Shown piece after piece: positions 11,785-21,859 of a DNA stretch of 64,000 nt. The stretch is taken from assembly GCA_024741835.1 (NCBI GenBank), contig JAENRP010000181.1:23567-87566 (forward strand), read 5' to 3'. The notes below the pieces were generated by a model. The model did no database searches. It worked only from the letters and a program-made list of their open reading frames with translations, and was not told where the DNA came from. This stretch comes from Diplocarpon mali (taxonomy: Eukaryota; Ascomycota; Leotiomycetes; Helotiales; Drepanopezizaceae). Every line of letters starts with the position of its first letter. The stretch's first letter is position 1. A program made the position numbers and the translations under genes.

Positions 11785-14706
11785 TCATGCGCGTCTACTC
11801 CTACTTATTGGCGCTTGTGTCCCGTTGGCAGCCATACTCAGTGTCATCTTACTCCGCATCCCGGTCTTGACCAGTGTCTTTTTATCCCCAGCAGCCTTCT
11901 CCTCCTTCTCGTTCGGCTGCAAAATAGTTTTCTTTTCCTTCATGCCACTCACATTCTCACCTCGCTTCTCCTTCTCTACATCACGTTCACCCTTGCCCGA
12001 GCCCTTGTTATTCTGGAATTGCACCAGATCCCCAGCCCACACCACGCTCTTCTTCTTACTCGCCTTCGCCTTCCCCTGCTTCTCCTTCTCCTCAAACACG
12101 TCCTTTAGCGCCCGCTTTCTAGAGACCGGATCCTCCTTCTCCTCTGCCTTGTTGGCCAAGAAATCGTTAGGATGCATAGCACCGCCTTTGTTCTTGCGCG
12201 TGTTGAATTTCGTCAGGGCAGCGAGCTCCTTGTCCTCGTTGCAGCGAAGCGTGACAGTGCTGTCGCCGTCTTGGCCGATGCGGCGTACAGGAATCAAGCT
12301 GGATGCTGTTGAAGCGGCTTTACCAGGGAGGCGAGTTCGACCGCTGCGGCGTATGGGTCTGGGTTCTGTGGTGCCTTCTTTAGAGGGAGTAAGTTCATGA
12401 TCACGCTTGTGACCTTTGGGTAGTGCAGGGCCGGGAGCATTAATGTCAAATTCGTTTTTAAAATTTGGTAAAGATGGTGACGAGATGGATTCCACAGTTT
12501 CCAAAGGGATTTGGATAGGTGAGTGAGGCAATGAGCGTTTTCTGCTGGGAATTGAGGTTTTGGCCTTGGCTGCTTTTTTGGCTTTGACTCGCGTGAGGAA
12601 ATCTCGGAGCATATCCGTGTCATCTTGCTCGGAGGTTGTAAATATAGTATTATCGGAAATTGTTTCTGTGAGTTCTATTGTCGAATCTGGCGTGGAGGTT
12701 TCGCGAAGCTCCTGATTTAATTGGTCTGTTGGATTGGACGGTGCATCGTTGGACATTGGGATAGAAATAGGGTCAATGAGCTCCAAATGCTTCGCAGCTT
12801 CTTCTGAGTTCTGTTCCAGAGAATCGACTGAGATAATCGGAACGTCCTGCGAAGGTGACCCCAAGATCGAGTTTCTTTTGGGCTCAGGTGGGGAAATTTC
12901 CTCCTCTTTTTGAAACAATAAATTTTTCACAAGAAACTCCGAGGGAATTTGTCGTTCGGATATCTCCTCTGCTTGCTGCTCAACATCCTCTGAGCAGACT
13001 TCGTCTTCGCCAAGTCCGGAGAGATGTTGCTCCTTAGGAATGTGTTGCTTTTCCAATGAGACCTTTCCAGTCTCGGTGATTTCACGGATTTTATTGGACA
13101 CGGTCTCCAACGACTGTTGGCTCACTGGCTCGCTCTGAATTCTAGTTTCAGCGGAAAGCCTAGGCTCTCCGTCCTCGGATTCTGCATCTTCTAGAGCCAC
13201 TTCAGGGCCGTCCACAGCAGAGGCGACTGCATTTTTGACAGGAGTTTCAGCGCTGTTCATTCGAGCCACAGTCGCGATGTTCTTTAGAGCTGCAGACTCT
13301 TGAGCTCCACCCACGATAGGCATAGCAATCTCTTCCTGAGCCGAGCTTACGCGCGTGTTTCTAGTACTCCGTCTTGTACCCCACCGTTGAGCAGCCTTTC
13401 TCTTGGATATCGGAGTCTGTACATATTTGACAGGCGTAGCTGGGTCAAGAACATTTTTCATGGCAATCGAATCAAGCTCAGCCACAATTTTGTGAGTTGT
13501 TTGGGGAGGTTGTTCTGCGATAGTTTCCAGACCAGTGGGTTGGATGGTGAAAAGTGGAGGTTGGTTTGATTGTGAAAGCTCTTGACCCTCGATGATATCG
13601 AATGCGATATTTTGAGAAATGGGCAGCGCTGTCTCGACGTCGGAAAAGTCCGTGTTGTGCTCTTTGTCATTAAGTGAGACTGTGGAATCATCACCTTTCA
13701 TCTCGTTCTCTAGCCATGACACCGCGTCTTGCTGCGAGGGAGAAGTCTTTTCGTCTTTGTTCAAAGTCTCAGGCTCAGTGGCCTGCTGATCTGCCAATTC
13801 CTGAGCGTCTTGTTCACTTAAGGTCTCTGAGATGCTCTCCCGTTGCGGCGAAAAATTCTCGGAGGTTTGAGGTTCTTCCAAAACAGGAGTGATAACAGGG
13901 GATTGAAGCAAAACAGACGGCGAGGTCGCAATGCCCTGGAATGCTTCGACAGTAAGTGATGTCCCTAGACCCACATATCGGTTCGAGATTCCAACCTCCA
14001 AATTGATATCAAACGACTCCCTTCTCATCATAGCCTCTCCACCAGACGAATTCTCGGCCACCAAATCTTCACTCGAGATCCGCCAACTCACCCCCTTACT
14101 CTTTCTCCGTCTTGGTTCCTCTCCCCTCACACCATTAAGCAGTGCGCTCATCGAGCTCTGCACTCCCGCCACCACAGAAATATTACCCTCCACTCTCCCC
14201 AGTGCCTTCCTCGGAGTAATTAGATGATTAGCATTGGTCCTCTTCCTCGGCACCACAAGCGCATCCTGATCCCACCCTCTCTTCCTTGGACTCCCCCCGA
14301 ACTCCTCAACTCCCAGCTGCTCTCCCTTCACATCCACGACATCCATCCACACTGGCCTGGTGATATTCTCCTTACCAACCGCCCCTCTCATCCGCTTCCT
14401 ACTACCTTTCCCGCCTTTCTCGAGCTCGGCATCTACCGCGTTCTCTTTATCCTCGTTCGCGGTTTGGTTAGTGGAGCGCATGGAGAAGGAAGGCTTCTTC
14501 CATATCTTCTGTCCAGCGAGACGTGGCGCGTGTGCGGCGACGGGCGCGCGATCCCAGGGTTTGTTGCGCCGAAGAGAGGGCTGGGGAAGGAAGGCGTCGC
14601 GGTAGATTTCTCTGTTTTGGATTATCAGTACCAATTCCGAGTCTTCCAGAACTAAAGGTAAGGGGGTGCACAGGTTGAACACACAATTCTCCGTCTGTGA
14701 CTTCAT
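11785..14706 (-). CDS. Large disordered basic/acidic protein with KEN boxes, CDK sites and PP1-docking-like motifs
   Basis: One uninterrupted frame. I place the start at the ATG at 14706 (973 aa). An in-frame ATG at 14856 would give 1023 aa, but the extra 50 residues look non-conserved, and residue numbers here count from that outer Met. No globular domain is recognised and the protein is mostly low-complexity and charged. Visible short motifs: KEN at 137-139 and 162-164 (APC/C degron type); several S/T-P-x-K/R sites (SPRK at about 189, TPRK at about 214, TPVK twice, TPSK near the C-terminus); KGVSW at 254-258 and KSVVW at 936-940, both fitting the [RK]x[VI]x[FW] PP1-docking pattern; and many basic clusters that could act as nuclear localisation signals. 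This mix suggests a cell-cycle-regulated nuclear protein, which is an inference. The family is not recognised. It is transcribed divergently from the Mrp10 gene. Confidence 0.8.
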   Translation of the reverse strand: MKSQTENCVFNLCTPLPLVLEDSELVLIIQNREIYRDAFLPQPSLRRNKPWDRAPVAAHAPRLAGQKIWKKPSFSMRSTNQTANEDKENAVDAELEKGGKGSRKRMRGAVGKENITRPVWMDVVDVKGEQLGVEEFGGSPRKRGWDQDALVVPRKRTNANHLITPRKALGRVEGNISVVAGVQSSMSALLNGVRGEEPRRRKSKGVSWRISSEDLVAENSSGGEAMMRRESFDINLEVGISNRYVGLGTSLTVEAFQGIATSPSVLLQSPVITPVLEEPQTSENFSPQRESISETLSEQDAQELADQQATEPETLNKDEKTSPSQQDAVSWLENEMKGDDSTVSLNDKEHNTDFSDVETALPISQNIAFDIIEGQELSQSNQPPLFTIQPTGLETIAEQPPQTTHKIVAELDSIAMKNVLDPATPVKYVQTPISKRKAAQRWGTRRSTRNTRVSSAQEEIAMPIVGGAQESAALKNIATVARMNSAETPVKNAVASAVDGPEVALEDAESEDGEPRLSAETRIQSEPVSQQSLETVSNKIREITETGKVSLEKQHIPKEQHLSGLGEDEVCSEDVEQQAEEISERQIPSEFLVKNLLFQKEEEISPPEPKRNSILGSPSQDVPIISVDSLEQNSEEAAKHLELIDPISIPMSNDAPSNPTDQLNQELRETSTPDSTIELTETISDNTIFTTSEQDDTDMLRDFLTRVKAKKAAKAKTSIPSRKRSLPHSPIQIPLETVESISSPSLPNFKNEFDINAPGPALPKGHKRDHELTPSKEGTTEPRPIRRSGRTRLPGKAASTASSLIPVRRIGQDGDSTVTLRCNEDKELAALTKFNTRKNKGGAMHPNDFLANKAEEKEDPVSRKRALKDVFEEKEKQGKAKASKKKSVVWAGDLVQFQNNKGSGKGERDVEKEKRGENVSGMKEKKTILQPNEKEEKAAGDKKTLVKTGMRSKMTLSMAANGTQAPISRSRRA

Positions 14707-15169
14707 TCTTCTCCTGTGAATTCGTAACGGTATCCATATCCATATCCATCGTGAAGAAAATATACGCATGCGCGAACCGACTTCTCCCTTTCGTTCGGCG
14801 TCTTCTCTATTGTACAAGGGTAGCAATATTCGAACGAAATATACCAAGGGTGTCATAAATACTGACGATTCCTCCTACAGTATCCGTTGGGAGGAATATT
14901 AGTTGTCGGCTGTATCTTATTCGTGCGATGGAAGCGGTAGAGTGAGCTGGAGTGTTTGTTTACTTTTAGTATCTCCACTTTTTATCTTTTTCACTACCAC
15001 CAAAATCGGACTAGAGGTATTACTAGCGTAAAAATAATTGAGGTCCGGACAAGACGTCGACAACCTCATCCACCAGAGACTCCACGCCATTACCCAACGC
15101 GATCACTGCCACATACAGAGCAATCGGACCTTGGAAATCTAGAGGAGGACGCGGATATCGGCCGTCAGA
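14707..15169. promoter_or_regulatory. Divergent intergenic region between the orphan gene and mrp10
   Basis: About 460 bp separates the two divergent start codons and must hold both core promoters. No individual element is clear enough to name. Confidence 0.4.
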
Positions 15170-15734
15170 ATGCCGCCGAAAGGCTCTTCTACAGCCCTGC
15201 AGCCGATGCGCTTGCCTCCCCTCCCAAAACTACGTGTACGGCGCCCGAACCAGGCAGAGGCGAATCCTTGCCTGGCGATTATGAGTTCGATGTTAAGTAC
15301 GTTAAATTACTTCCTGCCTTCCTCATGGGAGCGTATCGGGTGGTATAGGCTGGGGGGTGAACCAGACACGATTGGAGATTTGAGAGTCGAGGACAGCAGT
15401 CGGAGAGAATGTGGAGAAAATAGGAGAGGATGTAGGCTAACATTTCGCTACAGCATGCTGGGCTTCATCCGGCTACGCAGCTGCAGGGTGTCAGGCTTTC
15501 GAGACGCAATTGAGAAAATGTATGGATACGCCTGTATGTTGTTTCCTGCTCTCCTACCCAATCTCCCAACTCCAAGCCCAAGCCATCGAGTACATTTACA
15601 CACATGTCACTCCATATCATAATTCTCACTAACATACCTCTCCTCAGCGTCCGAAAACCCTGAAGAAAAACACCATTAACCATCACCTATCGCGCATGTA
15701 TCCGAACATCGTCGGGCCTCGGAAGAGGAAATGA
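15170..15734 (+). CDS. mrp10: Mitochondrial small-subunit ribosomal protein Mrp10 (twin CX9C)
   Basis: A three-exon gene of 97 aa: exons 15170-15296, 15454-15533 and 15648-15734. Donors are gtacgt and gtatgt, acceptors acag and tcag, and branch sites are gctaac (about 15436) and actaac (about 15629). The product starts MPPKGSS, has a basic LPKLRVRRPNQAE segment, then two CX9C helices: Cys-x9-Cys spanning NPCLAIMSSMLTCW and Cys-x9-Cys in GCQAFETQLRKC. It ends with a basic tail, HLSRMYPNIVGPRKRK. This is the CHCH-fold Mrp10 family of the 37S mitoribosome, imported through the Mia40 disulfide relay in the intermembrane space (known for the family). Length and C-terminus match the family, and all cysteines are present. 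Confidence 0.93.
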
Positions 15735-17343
15735 GGTGCTAGTCCATTCACTTGCTCTCTTTCCTCTATGATACTGCTATACCTGCCCTATCGACTTTCA
15801 AACAGATGACGTTTAAGGGAGGGTTATACTGAGACAGGAAGAGTCATGGAAAGAGTAGTGGTGGATATTGACTTGAAAGGACATACCAGGAGAAAATATG
15901 TTTGTTTGTCTACTATACCATACATACCTTTACTCCACCCTCCTCTCAGCGACGGACTACAATGAGATCTGGGATTGGGAAGACCGGGATAGAGCAAGGG
16001 GAAGAAGAAATACTGTATTTTTTGTATTTGTAAGAAAATATAGTCATTGAAGGGTTGTCCCTTTTTCTTCTGTCTGGTTCTTTTCCACGATCTAGGATTC
16101 CCATTTCTCTGTTTCTATTTACATCTGTTCCTGTCTCTGTTTCGGCGTGTAGGCAATGGAACAAAACAGCAAACAAATAATGTATTAGCAAACCAAATAC
16201 AAACACATCCACTGCAATGCAAAGATTAGATCCTGAAGAACAAAACTCAAAAGATAAAATCCAACTGCATGCCAGAGCCAACGTCAACATCTACATTAGA
16301 ACACACACGCAGAGATCAAGGAATAAACAAGGTATTAAGCATTCAAGTCGGCAATATTGCCCACCCCAAGTACATTAAAACATCCCCTATGAGAAACCAA
16401 AGGTCTTGGCTTCAATCTGCATTCGCACTTGATTGGAAATCTATCACCCAATTAATCACTACCGAGGTATCCGTCCGAGTCCGGAGTTTCCAGATCTCCG
16501 GCTCCAATGGAGGGATTTAACTTGTGTGGATATGTAGGAAAGCATTGTGAGAAGAGACGCGACGTGCACAGATAAACAGTTGGCAGGCATTGAACAAAAT
16601 GGACAAACAAACAAGCTAAAAAAAGCAGTCGGAGGAGGCTTCCCCACGCTGATCCCATAGCTAAAGGTAAAACCAACGTCACAAATCGCAGGGATATAGC
16701 ATACCTGGTATTTCTTCACGCATCAAGTGCAACATATAAAGCCAAGATGTGATCTACCCGTCTTATTCTCATTTGAAAGCTAATTGCTCCGCCTTAACCA
16801 CCACACCCTTCCCCGACTCCTTTACACTTCCGACTCATCCATCCCTTCTCATTCGTCCATCACGGCAAAGGAGACATCCCTACATCACCGCCTATACGCT
16901 CCGAGCTCACGCACCACATCGTCGGGGACACGTTATATGAATATAAGATGTGGCTCCACGCATCAGCAGCAAGAACACAACAAGACCTAAACAGCAGAGC
17001 CTCGTGACGCCACTTGAAAGTAGAACCCAAACCCTCAAGGACGGCAGCTAGACAAAAATGAGAAATAAAAACGAACGACCAATGCATGCAACCCACAAGC
17101 CAAAAGATTGACAATCTTTCGTCTCAGCATCACACAAGTCATCTGACCCGTCGCTGAGTAGTTCCTTGATTCTTTGACGAAAGAGAAGGGAAGGAAAAAC
17201 GACGGCAGGTATCATAGATTCCCCCACGCACCGGCAATGCAAACCAAACCAACCATTCAAACTCAAACTATCAAAATTTATCTCCTTCGTTCTAACACCT
17301 CCGTTCCGTTCTTGGAACTGGCTCAATGGGCAGGTAAAATATA
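15735..17343. other. Convergent intergenic region, no gene seen
   Basis: About 1.6 kb between the 3' ends of mrp10 (+) and cdc24 (-). Only short frames without protein character are present. It presumably contains both 3' UTRs, but no polyadenylation signal is distinct enough to call. Confidence 0.5.
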
Positions 17344-20300
17344 CTAATTCTCCAAACTAAGACAAAACAGCTCGATCTCCCCGAGCTGTCCTTGATGGTA
17401 CTGATGCTTCTGCGCCTCACGCCACTCCTGAAACGCGATCTGGATGTCGTCGTCGGACTCAATCGTCACGAAATCTCCATCCTCGTCACGATACCGCAGC
17501 CGCATTGTGCCGGCCGCGATGGCATTGTTGGAGAACCGGCCGACTTTGGCGTCGATGCGGTCAACGAGTGATTGATAGGTAATATTAAACGCAACAACAA
17601 GTGTCACGTAGTTGCCATCGCAGTTGACTTTGACCTTGAGTTGGGTGGGCAGACCCATATCACTGTCTCCTGACATGGCGCTGTTGAGTGGAGGCGACAT
17701 GGCTCGACTATCCTGCATGTTTGAGGGGTACTGAGCTGTGTTGCCCCGCGGATATTGGGGTACAATCGGATGATGTGAGCCTGGCGGCATTCGTTCTCGT
17801 TGCGTGCCGGGAGACTGGGTATTTGTCCTCGTTGGTAGTCCATTTGGAGAGCTATTTTGAGATCGAGGGATTCCGCTGTCGTAGGCAGGGTGAAGATGAG
17901 CTGGGATACCCGGTACCGCTGGTACGGGGCCACTGATCAAGCCATTCGGAAGCCGTCGAGACCCGTTTTGCGGCGCGTTGATATCAGGTGTACTGTAAGA
18001 TCGGCTCCGTTGCGCTGCAGCTGCCTGTGCTGATTGGTGAGGCATGGCCGGCAGGGAAGGTCTCTGCGGTGTCCTGCCATTCATCTGGTATGCATCTGCG
18101 GGGGTCTGACTGCCTCTTGAAGGGGCTCGAGGCTGTGCTGGTGCGGTATATCTGTTGTAATCGGCATTTTCCCATCCATTTTGCGGTGTACCTTGCCGTG
18201 GAAACGGGAAAACCTGTGAAGACCCACTTATCCTTGAAGATGCAGGTGATTCTGCAACGGGTGAAAAGTATGAGTCCCCTCCCCTTTGCCCTGGAGAAGG
18301 CATCTGAGCCCCGAGTTGGGTTTGCAAGCTTAGCGGGGGGTTTTGCAGTGCCCCCATGGGGAAGCGAGGCGGCGGCGCTCTTGCAATCCCGGCTAATGAC
18401 GGGCCACTTTCTCCTGTCGTCGCTCTTGACCGAAGACTCGAGTTGGAGCCGTTTCGAATCATACCCGGATCGGGGCCGGGATAAGTAGAATTTGGTAATG
18501 GTGCGGATGCTGGTAGACTGTATTCATCTTCGTCATCGTCATCTTCTTGTTGGGCATATGGGTTAGGAAGAGGAGCTGTCTGGTCTCTCATCCACGCGAA
18601 ATCTGCTGCTGGTGCCTCGGGGCTACTGCCAGCGACGGTGCTGGCATGCTGTTTCCGTTGCCCATCGACCCCTTCATACCACTTTCTCATCGTCTCCTCA
18701 TTTGAAAACCTTATGATGAAGTTTTCTACTCCCGGGTCTCCCTTCCAGAAAATCTGAACACTGTACGAACCTAGTACACGGTAAGCCATTTCCAATTTAG
18801 TCAGACTCAAGCCATACCCTGCTTTGCTAATGACATAACCTCAGTTACATTGGTCATGAAGATTCGCCCTTTGAGTTGAAGTTTGGCATTCTTGTTAGGC
18901 TCCTTCCTGTTCTTATCTTTCTTATCCTTTTTGTCTTTCTGAGTACCCAGAAGTTTTTCTTTTGATTTGTTGGGGTTGACTTCTTTGCAGCACAGAAGAA
19001 TGCGCTCAAAAAGGTATATCGTGTACTGTTCAAAATGTGGGCAAATAGTGCCCTTCTTGTCAGCAAAAGATCTTGCAAGTAGTGTCTCCCCGTTCAGGTG
19101 ATTGACGCTTTGAAATTCATGAAATGTCATTCGGTGTAGGAAGTGCTCGAGATCCTCTTCAACGGGGTGTTGTTGGTCTTCAGAACTGTCTTCTACAGTT
19201 TCGGAAAAGAAAACATCACTAGGGAAGACCACATCCTTTTCCCAACCGTCATCTGCATGGGTAAGAGAGTGTTGGCGCGAAGACAGAGTCGCCTTGCGCT
19301 TGGTCAAGTCTCTGATTGACTGCAAATTGTGAAGACTGAAAAGGGGTCGTACTTCTTTCTGCACGTCGCTTTTGCCCGTCACCACCGGGAAGTGTCCGTG
19401 CTGTAGCAATTCTCCAAACTGCTCAACTCGGTGCATCTTCCAATCATCCACCCGAGCGCATAGATCTTCCAAGGCCTCAGCCCTCAGTTCTCGGTCAACA
19501 GCCGAGTTCGCTTGCGTGAGGACTCGATTTGCAGCCTCAATACCAGAATTCAAGTCTGCCCTGGTCTCGTCGTCCGCATTCGTCTTGTCTCTCAAGTCCT
19601 GTAGAAATTCAGTGTGTATCCAAGATCCTTGGCCTCGAGTTAGGTGTACCTTTAGCAGTAGGGGATACTTGACCAGCCGCTGCATCGGTTTCAGGAGAAA
19701 TCCATCAAGGGTGTTAAAGTCGACGACGACCGGGTGGTCTGCCAGAGCTATCTTGTCGAATTCTTTCTTGGCAATTGCCGCTGCCTTCCGTTGGTTGGCG
19801 ATGAAAGGTTGGTAAATCCCAAAACCTTCTTCAGAGTTGTTAAATGGTAGTCCCCATTTCTGGTCCCTGTCCGCTTGGTAATTTGTTGACTCTATCTTGA
19901 TAAGGAACCTTCTTTGGAAATCTAAGATCGCGTTGATATTCAAGAATATGTCGTGCACCACGTCCCCCGGGATCACCCCTTTCTCCTCTATCGTCTTCTT
20001 CAACTCGTGTAAGTTCTCCAGATCCTGTACATATTTGCGCTCCGTGTCTACAAGTTCTCGGACAACATGATCCCGGTAGCTCATCTTTCCGGCCATGGCT
20101 GCTGCTGGGACGGCGTCGACTCCTCCCGAGGTCAGAAGATTTCCCTTCTGCTCTGCAATATCGAGAACAATGTTGATGACTTGAGTGACCTTGATGTGGA
20201 CAGTTAGCAAAAATGATTCATCCGCGCTGGACTTGAAAAGGCACTTCTGAATAATCCGAGCAACGTCATGAAATCAGAGCAAGTGCAGGCTGAAACGCAC

Positions 20301-20942
20301 CTTGACGAAACCCGTCGTGTCATCACCGAAGAGATCCTGTAATGAGAAGCACTCTCCAGGAGGTAGCTTCAGTTCCTTCAAGCACGCGGCTACAAATTTA
20401 AACGCTGCACTCTTGGCCCTTTTCGTCTCCGGTGTCTTCTCATCTATGCCCAGGGGCTCCGGCGGCTTCAGCGAATTGTATATAGTGACCAGTGGCGTTC
20501 CCTTCCGCAGACATCTCCATAACGACGAGACTGGATCCATATCCTCCCCCTCGTCCTCGCTGTTGGAATCACTGAGATGGGCTTCGAAGTCGGGCACAGT
20601 TGCCAACCTCTGCCGCAAGTTTACGCATATCTGGTAGAGCGATCTCGACGCGTCGGCCCTCTGGTTAATGATGTTATTGGTCGCGATTACATTCCCGCCA
20701 TTCTGGGTCATCTGAGCCGGTGGTGCGGCGGGTGCTACGAGGGTGGCCGAGCTGGTCATGGACGACAGCGATGTCGAGGACGACGAGGTGAATGCGGTAG
20801 ACCCGGAAAACTGGGAGGATCGCGAGCTGAGGCTCAAGGAATTCATAGTGTGGCCCAGTCCCGGCATGCCATTGCCCGCCCCTCGTGTGTTGAAGGCCGG
20901 CGCAGTGTTGTTTCTGGAGAGGGGTCCATGAGACTGCGCCAT
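17344..20942 (-). CDS. cdc24: Cdc24, Rho-family guanine nucleotide exchange factor for Cdc42
   Basis: Three exons on the minus strand: 20942-20301, 20189-18818 and 18770-17344, about 1146 aa. Intron 1 (111 bp) has donor gtgcgt and branch gctaac. Intron 2 (47 bp) has donor gtatgg, branch ctgac and acceptor ctag, and splits a Gly codon inside the PH domain. Domain order is an N-terminal Ser/Thr-rich segment, a calponin-homology-like CDC24 domain (about 93-214), a DH/RhoGEF domain (about 253-430, with RDHVVRELVDTERKYV), a PH domain (about 505-690, with GRIFMTNVTEV joined to QIFWKGDPGVENF), a long Pro/Ser/Gln-rich linker, and a C-terminal PB1 domain with the acidic OPCA motif YRDEDGDFVTIESDDD. 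The family activates Cdc42 for polarity and hyphal tip growth, and the PB1 domain binds a Bem1-type scaffold. The start is the first ATG; the frame stays open a little further upstream without one. Confidence 0.95.
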
Positions 20943-21859
20943 ATGAGAGGCGACAGTCGAGGGGCGTAGTGGCAATCTTAAATTGCGATACGATGCGATA
21001 CGGCGGACTATGATGCGAGGTTCACAAGAAGCCCAAGGGCTGGACGTCGAGATAGGTTAAGGGTGGTTTGTGTGAGGTGAGGTGAGGCGAGGCGAGGTGA
21101 GGTGGAGGTGAGGCGAGGAGAGGCGAGGAGAGGCGAGGCGAGGAGAGGAGAGGAGAGGAGAGGTGAGTGAGGTGAGTAAAGTGAAGTGAAGTGAAGTGAA
21201 GTGAGGTAAAGTGAGCGCCGACCCGAATCCTTCCTCCATTCCAGTCGAAGAGAAACAGGAGGAACAGCAGGCCGTCGTACGGTAGCGGTGACGGCTGATG
21301 GAACACTGGGCCGGCTCTTCGGCTTCAGGTTGATGCATCGGAATTCTCCACTGACGATTTACTTGTACCCCACTGCTAAGCACCCAGTCTCAGGAATGCT
21401 ACAGGCCGCGTGATTTTGAGCACTAGCAGTGTCTCTTGTGTACAATTCTGCTCGCACCCCGATAATCTTCCAAACTGGCAGCTCGACGGCATAGCTGAAT
21501 AGCCTCGATATTGCCATAGTTCATCACCAGCGGTAGGAGCAGCCACCCCCTTTTTCTCGATTCCCATCCTGTGGGCAGAGTCGATAGATTGCGCCTATCC
21601 ACCCCCAGACGATCTGACCCGACCCCGTGTTTACAATCTATTCCCTGTACAACTCCGTTTGCCGGTCTTGACTAAACAAGCAAGCTGTGCTGGTTCATCA
21701 GATATTCTCCCGCGCACGTCTGCCCCCCACGCTGCCAGAGCCTCATTGCGTGCTGTTTCCGCCGGCGACAACCGTGTGTCCTGCGAAAGAGAAGGGCCTG
21801 GGTTACTCTGCCAATCAACCGGACCGGGAAGGAAGCAGCAGTTGGACATCACCGGCGCG
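20943..21859. promoter_or_regulatory. Divergent promoter region between cdc24 and the F-box/WD40 gene
   Basis: About 0.9 kb between divergent start codons. It contains the purine-rich microsatellite listed separately. No other element could be named. Confidence 0.5.
21072..21215. repeat. Purine-rich GGTGA/GGCGA/GAGGA/AAGTG microsatellite
   Basis: About 145 bp on the plus strand is built from degenerate pentamers (gaggt, gaggc, ggaga, then gtgaa), almost purely G/A with periodic T or C. It lies in the divergent promoter about 130 bp upstream of the cdc24 ATG, so it could affect promoter chromatin or sit in the cdc24 5' UTR. Confidence 0.9.

Noticed and set aside
14707..14856. N-terminal extension of the orphan gene from the outer ATG at 14856
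   Set aside because: Sequence is Trp/Ile/Arg-rich and unlike the rest; the ATG at 14706 is a simpler start, though not proven.
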